From Coleofasciculus sp. FACHB-T130 (GTDB taxonomy: Bacteria; Cyanobacteriota; Cyanobacteriia; Cyanobacteriales; FACHB-T130): 64,000 bases of DNA. Within the stretch, counting starts at the first letter, position 1, and each line of letters begins with the position of its first letter. The DNA is taken from positions 248,001 through 312,000 of the forward strand of contig NZ_JACJOG010000053.1 of the NCBI RefSeq assembly GCF_014695375.1. Reading direction: 5' to 3'. A program made the position numbers and the translations under genes. The notes under the pieces were generated by a model that worked only from the letters and a program-made list of their open reading frames with translations, had not been told where the DNA came from and made no database searches. Below, piece after piece: positions 42,907-53,103 of this stretch.

Positions 42907-45063
42907 TTAACGACTTGCTGCCGCTTCACGAGCAGCTGCCGCTTCATCTGGGTGAATCCCCAAGCGCGTCAGATTAATCCGACCTTTGCTATCAATTTCC
43001 CGTACCTTGACAATAACTTCATCCCCGACAGCCACTTCATCTTCGACGCGACCGACTCGGTAATCAGCAAGTTGAGAAATGTGGATCATCCCTTCTTTTC
43101 CGGGAAGCACTTCCACAAACGCCCCAATCGGAATAATTCGGGTTACGCGACCGGCGTAGACATCACCCTCATTCAGCCTCCGCGTCATCCCTTGGATGAT
43201 GTTGCGGGCTTTCTTCGCCTTCTCGCCATCCACTGCTGAAATCGTGATCGTGCCATCATCCTCAATGTCGATTTTGGCACCCGTTTCTTCAGTGATGCTC
43301 TTAATCATCTTGCCTCCAGGCCCGATGACCATGCCAATGAGTTCTGGCTCAATCTTGAGCGTTAGCAAGCGAGGTGCATAAGGTGACATCTCGGTGCGGG
43401 GCTGGTCAATGGTTGCCAGCATTTTCTCTAAAATGTGCAGCCTAGCGCCCTTTGCTTGCTCGACGGCTTTGGCAATGATATCCAGAGGCAGTCCGCTGAT
43501 CTTCATGTCCATTTGCAAGGCAGTGATACCAGTATCGGTACCTGCCACCTTAAAGTCCATGTCACCTAAGAAATCTTCAATGCCCTGAATATCCGTCAGA
43601 ATGCGAACTTCCTCGCCTTCTTTAATCAGTCCCATTGCTGCGCCACTCACCGGCTTCGCAATGGGCACGCCAGCATCCATCAAAGCCAGGGTGGAACCAC
43701 ACACCGAACCCATCGATGTGGAACCATTAGAAGAAAGAACTTCAGACACCACCCGAATCACGTAGGGGAAGTCTTCCTTCGGCGGTAACACTGGCACTAT
43801 TGCCCGTGCGGCTAGTGCCCCGTGACCAATTTCCCGACGACCGGGTGCCCGCATCGGCTTGGTTTCCCCAACAGAAAAGGGCGGAAAATTATAGTGATGT
43901 AAATAGCGCTTTTCATCTTCTGGATGCAGGTCATCTGCGAGATCCTGGGCATCGCCTGGGGTGCCGAGAGTACAAACAGATAACACCTGGGTCAGTCCTC
44001 GGTTAAACAAACCGCTACCATGAACCCGATTGGGCAACAGACCCACGCGACAAGAGACAGGGCGCACTTCATCAAGCTTGCGACCATCCACCCGGACGCT
44101 GTCTTCGACAATCTGACGGCGCATCAGCTTCTTGGTGATGTCTTTAAAGACGTTACTCACTGCTTTAGAGTTAGCCGCAGAAGCAACTCGGATGGGGTCG
44201 TCTTCAGCTAATTCTGCGATCGCTGCCAGGATTTGTGTCTCTTTGATCTGATCTAAAAGAGCATCGCGGCTATTTTTGTCGAGTTCAAATTTGGAGAGGA
44301 CTTCTTTGATTTGGGCAGTCGCGCGATCGCGAATAAAATTCTCTAGGGTCGAATCGACTTCCGGCTGGATTTCTTGAACCAATTCAATCCCCAGTGCTGC
44401 CATGAGTTCTCGCTGCGCCTCAATCAAGTCGCGCACCGCCTCATAGCCGAAATCAATCGCCTCAATGACATCCTGTTCTGGCAGCTGATTCGCTCCAGCT
44501 TCGACCATAATCACGCCATCTGGAGAGCCTGCCACCACCAGATCCAAATCCCCCGCCTCAATCTCGGCGTAGGTAGGATTGATAATAAAATCATCCCCCA
44601 CCAAACCAACCCGCACCGCTGCCATCGGTCCTTGGAAGGGAATCTGTGCTAAAAGCACCGCAATTGAAGCACCTGTTACCGCCAGAACATCCGGCGGTAC
44701 CTGTTCATCCATCGACAGCGTGGTTGCTACTACCTGAATGTCATCTCTCAGCCAGGAAGGAAATAATGGACGCAGGGGACGGTCAATCAAACGACCCGTG
44801 AGCGTTACTTTTTCGGGGGGACGCCCTTCTCGTCGCAAGAAACCACCGGGAATCCGACCGGCTGCATAAAGCCTTTCTTCGTAATCTACCATTAACGGCA
44901 GGAAATCAATGCCTTCTCGGCCTCCGGAGCGAGTCGCCGTGACTAAAACTGCGGTGTCTCCTGACTGAATTAAAACTGAACCCCCAGCTTGAGGGGCAAG
45001 CAAACCCACCTTCAGTCGAATATCCCGTCCATCAAAGGATATTGACTTGTCTAGCTCTACCAT
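42907..45063 (-). CDS. pnp: Polynucleotide phosphorylase
   Basis: 3'-5' exoribonuclease and polymerase of RNA decay, 718 residues from the ATG at 45063 (a longer frame starting at 45114 is unlikely). Two RNase PH domains run from about 1 to 540 and an alpha-helical linker lies between them. The active-site motif region includes [23 protein letters not shown] domain ([19 protein letters not shown], about 573-600) and an S1 domain ([20 protein letters not shown] to NLTRLGI) follow. In cyanobacteria it is the main degradative poly(A)-adding enzyme. rpsO is not upstream. Confidence 0.96.
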   Translation of the reverse strand: MVELDKSISFDGRDIRLKVGLLAPQAGGSVLIQSGDTAVLVTATRSGGREGIDFLPLMVDYEERLYAAGRIPGGFLRREGRPPEKVTLTGRLIDRPLRPLFPSWLRDDIQVVATTLSMDEQVPPDVLAVTGASIAVLLAQIPFQGPMAAVRVGLVGDDFIINPTYAEIEAGDLDLVVAGSPDGVIMVEAGANQLPEQDVIEAIDFGYEAVRDLIEAQRELMAALGIELVQEIQPEVDSTLENFIRDRATAQIKEVLSKFELDKNSRDALLDQIKETQILAAIAELAEDDPIRVASAANSKAVSNVFKDITKKLMRRQIVEDSVRVDGRKLDEVRPVSCRVGLLPNRVHGSGLFNRGLTQVLSVCTLGTPGDAQDLADDLHPEDEKRYLHHYNFPPFSVGETKPMRAPGRREIGHGALAARAIVPVLPPKEDFPYVIRVVSEVLSSNGSTSMGSVCGSTLALMDAGVPIAKPVSGAAMGLIKEGEEVRILTDIQGIEDFLGDMDFKVAGTDTGITALQMDMKISGLPLDIIAKAVEQAKGARLHILEKMLATIDQPRTEMSPYAPRLLTLKIEPELIGMVIGPGGKMIKSITEETGAKIDIEDDGTITISAVDGEKAKKARNIIQGMTRRLNEGDVYAGRVTRIIPIGAFVEVLPGKEGMIHISQLADYRVGRVEDEVAVGDEVIVKVREIDSKGRINLTRLGIHPDEAAAAREAAASR

Positions 45064-45399
45064 GCGGTACTTTGTCCTTCTATCATTTTTCTTTATCTTT
45101 CGCAATCGTAGCACTTAGGTACTGGTGGTGCCTTTAGTGTAGATGACGGCATTCCGGAGACGAGGACGGACAGAGGAGTAAGGGCGCAGAGGATCGACGA
45201 TAACAACTGACGGCTGATAAATTAGCGCAAAGAGCGGTACATCTTTAGGACGTCTCCTACTCGTCCCTGAGATAGTCCATCAAATAAATGTGCAGCGCTC
45301 AGAATCCGCCCGATTCTCTCAAATATTAAAGATTGTCACAATCGGATAGAAGGCGTGTTAATTGCCAAGACAAAATTGAACATCATCGCCGTGTAACCC
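45064..45399. other. pnp upstream region
   Basis: About 336 bp between pnp and the GNAT pseudogene. It must include the pnp promoter and leader. No rpsO gene, hairpin of note or ORF is visible. Confidence 0.35.
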
Positions 45400-45753
45400 T
45401 TAACGGCAGCTATTTCTAGCATTGATCTCCATCAACCTACTCATGCCTTGACCCCGCTCAAGCAGGTTGTACAATAAATCCAGCATTGCAGATGTAGCTG
45501 CACCGTCCGGGAAAGTTGGGCTTGAGATAGTAAAGCTCCCAAGATTTTCATCGGCGTTGGTGGATTTAGTGTGGTTGTCGGTGGCAACAAAAGCATCGTG
45601 GGTCATCCAGTAGGCAGCAAATTCTACTTTGGATAGAGGTTTACTTTTGCGATAAGTTTGACCCTCAATAATAATCAGATTCAGTAATTCTCTGACTGCA
45701 TCTTGCTCAGAAGGAAACGTCTGGTCGAGTTCGGCTTTAATCCCATTTGGCAA
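45400..45753 (-). pseudogene. Decayed GNAT N-acetyltransferase with two compensating frameshifts
   Basis: The continuous 117-codon frame is not an intact protein. Its N-terminal part (residues 1-70: DAVRELLNLIIIEGQTYRKSKP, EFAAYWMTHDAFVA) matches the start of a GNAT family. After NLGSF the correct sequence lies in another frame: YYLKPNFPGRCSYICNAGF and then IVQPA, the family core, then a stop. It returns to the first frame at ERGQGMSRLM, the acetyl-CoA P-loop (RGQGxG). After that only ten residues remain, so the C-terminal 50 or more residues are missing. Two small indels plus truncation indicate an inactive relic. The SNF2 gene lies divergently upstream. Confidence 0.8.
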
Positions 45754-45918
45754 GAAGGTCGTTAAAAAAGTAAATAAATTTTAATTTTTAAGTAAAACTT
45801 GTAAAAAGTGATGCCTTTAATTTAGCTAAGGAAAAAGCATCGAATTATCTAATTGCTAATTTCTGCTCTAATAAACGTTAATAAATTGAGTTAATTCTCA
45901 CAAAAAAAGCTTTTAAAT

Positions 45919-48900
45919 ATGGCAATTTTACACGGTAGTTGGCTCGTTCAACCTCAGGGTGGTTATCTATTTGTTTGGGGAGAAATTTGGCGACCCATGA
46001 CGCCTGCGATGTCTTCTCAACCCGATACAGTGGCATCCCATCCGATGGCGATGACGCAGGTAGAATTAATCGCTTTTTTGCGATCGCGTAGTCTCCTTGG
46101 AGAATCGCGCAGCCATTCGAGAAGTCAGGCTAACGAGAAATGGCACAAGAAAGCGATCGCGCTGCCCACCCAAATAGAGGCAGGAGATCCAGTTTGCCCA
46201 CTGCTATCCACCAAAATGCTTTCAGACGGTGCGGATGCTTCAACCTTATCCTTACACCTCTGGCAAGTTGAAGGGCTGTGTCTCGATCCTCTCGAAGCAA
46301 TACAATTTTTGCAAGCGCTGCCCCTTGGTTCTTTTAAAACATCTGATGCTTATGTAGGGGGAGATTTACGCTTTTGGGCACAGGTTAGCCGATGGATCTT
46401 GGATCTTCTGGTGCGATCTAAGTTTTTACCAACCCTACATCGGCAGTTGGATGGTACTGTCGTCGCCGCTTGGCAACCTCTACTTGATAGTGGGTTAGAT
46501 CAAGCGCGTTTGGAAAAGTTTACCCAGCTCATGCCCTCTGCCTGCCGCACTTATCAACACTCGGAGGTTAGTGGTAAAGAAAAACCTAAAGAACAACTAG
46601 AACCAGAAGAACCCAAGGAATTACTCTTAGGATTCTTAGGCAGTGCGATCGACGCACAAGTGCGTTCGAGTGCTGGGAATTCTGCCTTACCCGCAGTAGA
46701 ACCGATAGTGCAGGAGTGGTTGCAAGCCCTTTCTACCGCATCCAATACCCTCAAAACAGAACCGGCGGCAATTGGACGCTTGGAAGCAGCCTTTCAGACT
46801 TGGACATCGCCAGTACGAGATCATTTACTCGCCCCGGTGTTCGCTAGCGGGGAATTGAGAACCCGCCAATACCAACAAAACCGATTTCGCACCTGTTTCC
46901 TTCTCCAACCACCTGATACAGGTGATGAGAATTGGAGTTTAGAATACTTTCTCCAGGCAACCGGCGACCCAGAATTTTTGGTGAATGCAGAAACTATCTG
47001 GAACCATCCCTTAGAGCGTTTGGTCTTCAAAGGTCGCACGATTGAGCATCATCAGGAGACTTTTCTAAGCGGCTTAGGTCTGGCTGCCCGACTTTATCCG
47101 CCCATTGAAGCCAGCTTGCATGACCGTCGCCCGCAGTTTTGTCGCTTGACACCCGTACAGGTGTACGAATTTATCAAGGCGGGTGCATGGCGACTGAAAG
47201 ACAGTGGATTGGGAGTCGTGATGCCGTCCAGTCTGATGCCTGCGGAGGGAGAAAATAGGCATTTGGGGCTGAAAATTCGCTCTAGCACCACACCGGGCAA
47301 AGGTCAGTCGGGATTGCAAAGCTGGCTGTCTTTTGAGTGGGAATTAGCAATTGGCGATCGCACGATTTCTAAACAAGAATTTGACCGTCTAATCGCTCTG
47401 CAAAGTCCGCTGGTGCAAGTGAATGGGGAGTGGATTGCCCTGCAACCCTCCGATGTGAAAGCCGCTCAGTTGCTGCTAGCAACGCCCAAAGACCAGATGG
47501 CGCTTTCCTTAGAAGATGCTCTGCGGCTGAGTACCGGCGATACCAAAGTAATCGAAAAACTTCCGGTGGTTAGCTTTGAGGCAGCAGGGCCGCTTCAGCA
47601 GTTGCTAACAACTTTAACCAATAATCAGGCGGTGGAAGCGATCGCGCCTCCTGCCAATTTCCAGGGGCAGTTGCGACCTTATCAAGCGCGGGGCGTTGGC
47701 TGGCTCTCCTTCCTCGAACGCTGGGGTTTGGGAGCTTGCCTCGCAGACGATATGGGATTGGGCAAGTGCGTATCAAAAGATACACTTGTTTGCGTAAATG
47801 GAATGCTACGCACAGCAGAGGAAATTTGGAAAACGAATGCGGTCGAGACCGAGTTTGATGGCGAGGGATTTTGGGCTGTTCCTACAGAGTCGCTGCTTGT
47901 AAATGCCATAAATGAGGAGACGGGTCGGATTGGGCTAGCTCCCATCCGGCGTCTGTACCGGCAGCGCGTTCGGGAGACGTTACGAACCCTCAGGCTGCAA
48001 GACGGTAGCAGCATCACGATTACCTATCGTCACCAACTGCTAACGAATCAAGGCTGGACGAACGATCTACAGGTTGGCAATTACGTCTGTGTCCCTGCAA
48101 AGATGCTTTGGGATGGGCAACCAGAAGACGCCGATTTAGTCAAGTTTCTGGCTTGGCAGATTGCTGAGGGTTATGAGCAAGGAGATTGGGGAGTATTTAC
48201 AATATCGCAGAAAGACACAGAACGTTTGGAGGAACTGCTGGAAACCTTCAAGCGCATCGGTCAACGATATAACCTCAAAATCAACCATCCTGGCATCTGC
48301 CCCAATCCTGGCAAAGTTCCTTTTCTCCGAGGGAGTAGCCAAGCGTATCGCCAATTTTTGGAAGCGAAGGGATACCTCTGGGGGAAGCGATCGCGCGACA
48401 AGTCGATTCCCCCCTTTATCATGCAGTCAGACTTGGAAAGCGTGGGTATTTTTCTGCGGAACTATTTCGATGCTGAGTCTGCTGTTGTTTTTAGTATGCG
48501 GAGTATCGAGATTGCTACGGCTTCACCTCTACTAATCCAGCAACTCTCCTCACTGCTGCGACGTTTCGGCATTTGGTTGCGAGTAGCACCCAAACAAAAA
48601 CGTGCTACCAATGGCAGTGGTATCTTCCGTACCTACTACATCGGCACAATCGGGGGAAACAGCGCCCGTAGATTTTTGCAGGAAATAGGATTTACGAATC
48701 CAGACAAGCAACAGAAGCTAGAAAAAATTTGCGAACCAGTCTGTAACACAAACATTGAGGGAATTCCAGCTTCCGATATCGTTGCTCAGACAGTCAAGGC
48801 AACAAGGCTGCCAGTGCGGCATCTGGGAATGCATAACACTGTTTACATCAATGGTTCGCAACAATTTTCAAGGAGCAGTCTGGAACGGGTAGTGGCTGGA

Positions 48901-50511
48901 ATAGAACAGATCCTCACAGGCGTTGCAGAACAGGAATATCGTCAACAAAAGCCATCTAAATGGACAACTCAAACTCTCGAAGCTTATGCTCAGTTGAACA
49001 CACAACATCTGAACGTAACCAGGCAACAGTTACAATGCCTGCTCGATCGAGAAGTCTTTTTCTGTCAAATCCAGGCAATTGAGGAAGTCGATTACGATGG
49101 CTGGGTTTATGACTTTGAGGTGAGCGAACATCACAATTTTGTTGCGAATAATATCCTTTGTCATAATACCATTCAGACAATTGCCTTTCTGCTAAATTTG
49201 CAACACGAAGAAAAATTAGAGGCACCGACGCTATTAGTTTGTCCGACTTCAGTTTTGGGGAACTGGGAACGAGAAGTTAAGAAATTTGGCCCCACGCTGA
49301 AAGTTGTTGTCCATCATGGGGATAAACGACCGAAAGGCAAAGCGTTGGCAAAAGCCGTTAAGGGCAAAGATTTGGTAATTACCAGTTATTCACTGGCGTT
49401 TCGAGATGCCAAAGACCTTCAGAGTGTTTCTTGGCGGGGTGTGGTGCTAGATGAAGCTCAAAATATTAAGAATCCCCAGGCGAAGCAATCGCAAGCAGTG
49501 CGTCAGTTAAAAGCAGGTTTTCGGATTGCTCTGACAGGAACGCCGGTGGAAAATCGCTTGGCAGAACTTTGGTCAATTTTAGATTTCCTGAATCCGGGGT
49601 ATTTGGGAACGCGGGATTTCTTTCAACGGCGATTTGCCTTGCCGATTGAGAAATATGGAGATGTGGCTTCGTTGCAGACATTGCGATCGCTGGTGAGTCC
49701 TTTTATCCTGCGACGCCTGAAAAGCGATCGCAATATCATCCAAGATTTGCCAGCAAAGCAAGAAATGACCGTATTCTGCGGACTCTCCGCCGAACAAGCT
49801 GCACTCTATCAAAAATTGGTGGAAGAATCGCTAGTTGAAATTGAAGCCAGCGAAGGGGTGCAACGAAAGGGAATCATTTTAGCTTTGTTGATAAAATTAA
49901 AGCAAATCTGCAACCATCCCGCCCAGTTTTTAAAGGAAAAAGAACTGGTAGCACAGCGTCGATCTGGCAAACTTCAGCGTTTACAAGAGATGTTGGAGGA
50001 AGCTTTATTAGAAGGCGATCGCGCTTTAATTTTTACTCAATTTGCCGAGTGGGGAAAACTTCTCCAACCTTATTTAGAGAAACATCTAGGTGGGGAAACC
50101 CTATTTTTATATGGAGGCACCCGCAAACAACAACGGGAGGAAATGATTGACCGATTCCAAAATGATCCAGAAGGCCCCCGAATTTTTATTCTTTCTTTAA
50201 AAGCTGGTGGAACGGGTCTCAATTTAACACGTGCGAATCATGTCTTTCATTTCGACCGTTGGTGGAACCCAGCAGTTGAAAATCAGGCAACGGATCGGGT
50301 ATTTCGGATTGGTCAAACCCGGAATGTACAGGTACATAAATTCACCTGTACCGGCACCCTCGAAGAAAGAATTAATGAAATGATTGAAAGTAAAAAAGCA
50401 TTGGCAGAGCAAGTGGTGGGTGCCGGTGAACAGTGGATTACGGAACTGAATACTGACCAACTCCGCAATTTATTACTGCTGGATCGGACGGCTGTAATTG
50501 ATGATGAATGA
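45919..50511 (+). CDS. SNF2-family helicase interrupted by an intein
   Basis: A 1530-residue precursor. Residues 1-600 contain the SNF2-helicase-associated region; the helicase core begins at about residue 585 (LRPYQARGVGWLSFLERWG). The Walker A motif DDMGLGK is split after Lys616 by an intein, residues 617-1083, and resumes at TIQTIAFLL. Downstream: VVLDEAQNIKN (DEAQ box), LTGTPVENRL, the C-terminal helicase half with SLKAGGTGLNLTRA and RVFRIGQT. The spliced product would be 1063 residues, close to normal for HepA-type bacterial SNF2 proteins. The ATPase should act on DNA or DNA-protein complexes. The stop is 68 bp before a SWIM-domain gene, a common partner. Confidence 0.93.
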   Translation: MAILHGSWLVQPQGGYLFVWGEIWRPMTPAMSSQPDTVASHPMAMTQVELIAFLRSRSLLGESRSHSRSQANEKWHKKAIALPTQIEAGDPVCPLLSTKMLSDGADASTLSLHLWQVEGLCLDPLEAIQFLQALPLGSFKTSDAYVGGDLRFWAQVSRWILDLLVRSKFLPTLHRQLDGTVVAAWQPLLDSGLDQARLEKFTQLMPSACRTYQHSEVSGKEKPKEQLEPEEPKELLLGFLGSAIDAQVRSSAGNSALPAVEPIVQEWLQALSTASNTLKTEPAAIGRLEAAFQTWTSPVRDHLLAPVFASGELRTRQYQQNRFRTCFLLQPPDTGDENWSLEYFLQATGDPEFLVNAETIWNHPLERLVFKGRTIEHHQETFLSGLGLAARLYPPIEASLHDRRPQFCRLTPVQVYEFIKAGAWRLKDSGLGVVMPSSLMPAEGENRHLGLKIRSSTTPGKGQSGLQSWLSFEWELAIGDRTISKQEFDRLIALQSPLVQVNGEWIALQPSDVKAAQLLLATPKDQMALSLEDALRLSTGDTKVIEKLPVVSFEAAGPLQQLLTTLTNNQAVEAIAPPANFQGQLRPYQARGVGWLSFLERWGLGACLADDMGLGKCVSKDTLVCVNGMLRTAEEIWKTNAVETEFDGEGFWAVPTESLLVNAINEETGRIGLAPIRRLYRQRVRETLRTLRLQDGSSITITYRHQLLTNQGWTNDLQVGNYVCVPAKMLWDGQPEDADLVKFLAWQIAEGYEQGDWGVFTISQKDTERLEELLETFKRIGQRYNLKINHPGICPNPGKVPFLRGSSQAYRQFLEAKGYLWGKRSRDKSIPPFIMQSDLESVGIFLRNYFDAESAVVFSMRSIEIATASPLLIQQLSSLLRRFGIWLRVAPKQKRATNGSGIFRTYYIGTIGGNSARRFLQEIGFTNPDKQQKLEKICEPVCNTNIEGIPASDIVAQTVKATRLPVRHLGMHNTVYINGSQQFSRSSLERVVAGIEQILTGVAEQEYRQQKPSKWTTQTLEAYAQLNTQHLNVTRQQLQCLLDREVFFCQIQAIEEVDYDGWVYDFEVSEHHNFVANNILCHNTIQTIAFLLNLQHEEKLEAPTLLVCPTSVLGNWEREVKKFGPTLKVVVHHGDKRPKGKALAKAVKGKDLVITSYSLAFRDAKDLQSVSWRGVVLDEAQNIKNPQAKQSQAVRQLKAGFRIALTGTPVENRLAELWSILDFLNPGYLGTRDFFQRRFALPIEKYGDVASLQTLRSLVSPFILRRLKSDRNIIQDLPAKQEMTVFCGLSAEQAALYQKLVEESLVEIEASEGVQRKGIILALLIKLKQICNHPAQFLKEKELVAQRRSGKLQRLQEMLEEALLEGDRALIFTQFAEWGKLLQPYLEKHLGGETLFLYGGTRKQQREEMIDRFQNDPEGPRIFILSLKAGGTGLNLTRANHVFHFDRWWNPAVENQATDRVFRIGQTRNVQVHKFTCTGTLEERINEMIESKKALAEQVVGAGEQWITELNTDQLRNLLLLDRTAVIDDE
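47767..49167 (+). other. Intein with LAGLIDADG-type homing endonuclease, within SNF2 gene
   Basis: In-frame insertion of 467 codons inside the Walker A loop (GLGK|intein|T). It starts with Cys (CVSKDTLVCVNG, block A) and ends in the C-terminal block VYDFEVSEHHNFVANN and then HN followed by the extein Thr, so all splice residues are present: Cys1, an internal block B TxxH (ITYRHQL), the penultimate His, the final Asn and the +1 Thr. Two endonuclease motifs, FLAWQIAEGYEQG at about residue 742 and GIFLRNYFDAES at about 845, correspond to the paired LAGLIDADG helices. It has no stop or frameshift, so it is probably splicing-competent; endonuclease activity is inferred only. Confidence 0.93.
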
Positions 50512-50579
50512 GCCAGTTCAGAGTCATCACTCGTTAGTTGGATTTCTAAAGTAATGACGAATAACAAATAAGCAATAAT

Positions 50580-51407
50580 ATGAACAATTACGAAATTCAA
50601 AGCCGTGAATGGTGGGTACAAGAATGGATTGATCTATTAGAGAAGTCCCGCTTCAAAAAGCGATTGGAAAGGGCACGAAATTATGCAATGCAGGGAAATG
50701 TTCTCGGCATTGAATTTAAAGGTCCAAAGGTGTTAGCAAAAGTGCAAGGTACGGCACCGGAACCCTATCAAGTTTCCCTATCCCTAGACCCTTTTACAGA
50801 TGAACAGTGGGATTATGTGATTGAAACCATGTCTCAACGGGCGATTTTTTCTGCCCAACTATTGGCGGGAGAAATGCCGCCCAACATTCAAGAAGTGTTT
50901 ACCGCCAATGGTTTGAGTATATTTCCCTTTACTTTGTCTGATATCCATGCACGGTGCAGTTGCCCGGATAAAGAAATTCCCTGCAAACACATTGGTGCAG
51001 TTTATTATCAGTTAGGCGATCGCTTCAGTGAAGATCCTTTCGTCATCTTCCAGTTGCGGGGACGCCCCAAAGAACAAATCCTCGATACCTTACGCAAGCT
51101 AAGACGCGGTAGCGAGCAAAATTCTGAGAATGAAATTACCACGGCTGAGACATCCCAGCCATCGGGCGAGGATACTTCATCCTTACCAGCAACTCCTCTT
51201 AAAGTTGAGGAATTCTGGCAATACGACGAACCGCTAGATTCTTCACTGGTCGTAATTGCACCGACTGGTGACACTGTATTAAATGTACTCGGATCGATTA
51301 CCCTCGCATCCGGTTCTAGTCAGCCGGTGATGCAATATTTAGACACTGTTTATCAAACAGTCAGTCAGCAAGCTTTTCTAGCGGCGATGAATTTAGAAGA
51401 GAGTTGA
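50580..51407 (+). CDS. SWIM zinc-finger domain protein
   Basis: A 275-residue protein that probably works with the SNF2 helicase encoded upstream. The N-terminus (REWWVQEWIDLLEKSRFKKR) is the usual helix-rich start of SWIM partner proteins. The SWIM finger C-x-C-x6-C-x-H is visible at about residue 127 (ARCSCPDKEIPCKHIGAVYY). The C-terminal half is acidic and Ser/Thr-rich. SWIM domains bind DNA or protein. Such genes commonly sit next to SNF2 helicases in cyanobacteria, and the 68-bp gap suggests one transcript. Confidence 0.86.
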   Translation: MNNYEIQSREWWVQEWIDLLEKSRFKKRLERARNYAMQGNVLGIEFKGPKVLAKVQGTAPEPYQVSLSLDPFTDEQWDYVIETMSQRAIFSAQLLAGEMPPNIQEVFTANGLSIFPFTLSDIHARCSCPDKEIPCKHIGAVYYQLGDRFSEDPFVIFQLRGRPKEQILDTLRKLRRGSEQNSENEITTAETSQPSGEDTSSLPATPLKVEEFWQYDEPLDSSLVVIAPTGDTVLNVLGSITLASGSSQPVMQYLDTVYQTVSQQAFLAAMNLEES

Positions 51408-51541
51408 AGACTACGATCGCATACTTCTTAGTTAACTTCTCCCTTACCCCAGGATGAGCTATAAATTTCCCATTCTCTAGTCCGGAAATGGCACATGAGG
51501 ATGAGGTTTGTATGCTCCGAGAAGTATTGTAGGGAGATCGC

Positions 51542-51727
51542 TCACTGCCCAAATTCTAGCCGCGCCTGTTCAACTAACTCACCCGTAACAACTTCCAAAC
51601 CCCCTGCACGAGCGATTTGCTCAATTCGCTGACGCGCTTGGGAACGAACAAAAAAAGGAATATTTTTCAGCTTTGCCTTTGCTTCCGGCGTCCACTGTAA
51701 AACATCTGTAAAATCAGAATCGCGCAT
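51542..51727 (-). CDS. PCP_red domain small protein
   Basis: A 61-residue protein with the PCP_red motif ([20 protein letters not shown] and then [10 protein letters not shown]), the domain found at the C-terminus of the light-independent protochlorophyllide reductase subunit B and as stand-alone small proteins in photosynthetic bacteria. The helical C-terminus ends in [11 protein letters not shown]. The stand-alone form has no established function. It is a single gene, with HIP1-type repeat DNA upstream. Confidence 0.8.
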   Translation of the reverse strand: MRDSDFTDVLQWTPEAKAKLKNIPFFVRSQARQRIEQIARAGGLEVVTGELVEQARLEFGQ

Positions 51728-51796
51728 GGCACACCAGCCCTTAGCTATCAGCCGTTCGGCTTTTAGCTGGTAAACTTAATCGCATTTTATCAAGTT

Positions 51797-51838
51797 GCGA
51801 TCGCTTTCGCGTATGCCTTTCCTAGCGGCTCCTCGCGC
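51797..51838. repeat. HIP1-associated dispersed repeat, copy 2
   Basis: Starts at GCGATCGCTTTCGCG and ends in TAGCGGCTCCTCGCGC. About 35 of 42 positions match the copy at 54118-54159, and the copy at 39364 is more diverged. It lies in the gap between two minus-strand genes. Confidence 0.7.
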
Positions 51839-51862
51839 CATGACACACCAACCTTAGGAGAA

Positions 51863-53008
51863 TCAATTCTTTGCCTGAGCAGCTTTTAGTTTCTTCTGTG
51901 CCGATTGCAGCAGTTGTTGGGCTTCTCGATAGTCGCTTGTTCCTGGTTTGACTATTTTCAACCGATAGATTATTTCTTGCATCTGGCTGAGTATCTGGTT
52001 GCGATCTACTTGGGAACTATCTTTAGGTATCGACGCAAGCAAAGCGTTGATTTGTTGTTGAGCATCATTGAAGGCTTCGTGAGACTCACGTTCTGTTTTT
52101 AATCGAATTTGCACAGTGTCTAAATTCATTTGGTACGTTACCAATAGCTTTTGCGCTTCCACATAGTCAACGTCTTCCAGCCGAACGTTTTGCAGTTGGG
52201 CAATTGCCTTGGACCACAAATTTTCAATTTGTTGCCATCGCTGTGCAGTATGAGGTGGATTTTGCCCAGTTTTGGCAGCAGCAAAAGCATATTGTTTGGC
52301 GGCTTGAATTAAAGTATTAGTGCGCCCCAAAATCTGCTGTTGTTGAGAAAGTTGGGACTTGATTTGCTCAAATCTATAGCGAATACTGGCGGTTTGCTCA
52401 TTAGGGATTGTCTGCGTATCGTACCCGCTAACATAGCGCCGACCCTTACGGTTGTAAGAGTATCGCCGCGAAGAAACTGTATCTGAAACGGGCAGATAAT
52501 CGATGTGTGTTTTGGCTTCACTTAATTTATTTTCACCCAATGCCAAATCTGCTGCGGTCTTGGCTTGGTTAATTAATTCTTCTGCTTGGTCTAAAGAGGC
52601 GATCGCTTCCTGATAGCGATCTTCTGTACTCATAGAAGCATTTTGTCCCGCTGACTGATGAGCGGTGGGAGATAGCAAAATTGCCAAAACAAGCGTCCCC
52701 GTTCCCCCAACTAGCAACAAAGTCCCCCCAGCTACCGCACAGCCAGCTAATTTGATTTTGCCGAATATTCCCAGGGGACGGTTGGCTTTTGCTGCCGCTA
52801 GTAATGCTTTCTGGCTGAAGTTTGCATAGGTGGCAATGACGATTTTCCGCAGTTCTTCTAAGGAGGCAGGTGAGCCTGGTTGCGATCGCAGTTTTTCTAA
52901 TTCCTCCAGTACAATCCGCTGCTCCATTTGGCTCAAAGCGTCATTACCAGCACAGTTTTTCACTTCTGCACGGAGGATTTGAAAGGCGCGATTGTTGAGA
53001 CGGGACAT
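51863..53008 (-). CDS. Membrane-anchored coiled-coil protein, unknown function
   Basis: A 381-residue protein with one predicted transmembrane helix at about residues 88-112 (LAGCAVAGGTLLLVGGTGTLVLAIL). The soluble N-terminal part is helical (MEQRIVLEELEKLRSQPGSP). The C-terminal 270 residues are Gln-, Ala- and Lys-rich with several predicted coiled coils (QLSQQQQILGRTNTLIQAAK, RDQ-like AQQQINALLASI, LLQSAQKKLKAAQ). An SRRYSYNRKGRRYVSGYD segment near residue 185 is basic and Tyr-rich. No family recognised. It stands alone between the PCP_red and S4 genes. Confidence 0.6.
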   Translation of the reverse strand: MSRLNNRAFQILRAEVKNCAGNDALSQMEQRIVLEELEKLRSQPGSPASLEELRKIVIATYANFSQKALLAAAKANRPLGIFGKIKLAGCAVAGGTLLLVGGTGTLVLAILLSPTAHQSAGQNASMSTEDRYQEAIASLDQAEELINQAKTAADLALGENKLSEAKTHIDYLPVSDTVSSRRYSYNRKGRRYVSGYDTQTIPNEQTASIRYRFEQIKSQLSQQQQILGRTNTLIQAAKQYAFAAAKTGQNPPHTAQRWQQIENLWSKAIAQLQNVRLEDVDYVEAQKLLVTYQMNLDTVQIRLKTERESHEAFNDAQQQINALLASIPKDSSQVDRNQILSQMQEIIYRLKIVKPGTSDYREAQQLLQSAQKKLKAAQAKN

Positions 53009-53103
53009 AAGCTACACCCAGCAACTCATGTTAGTGTTCCCGCAACTGACTGGAAAATCACTCAGATGGCAATCATATCAGCGACCTTAAATGATTCGTG
53101 AAG

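Noticed and set aside
45400-45753. Intact 117-residue hypothetical protein
   Set aside because: The GNAT core is in another frame and the end is missing, so it is annotated as a pseudogene.
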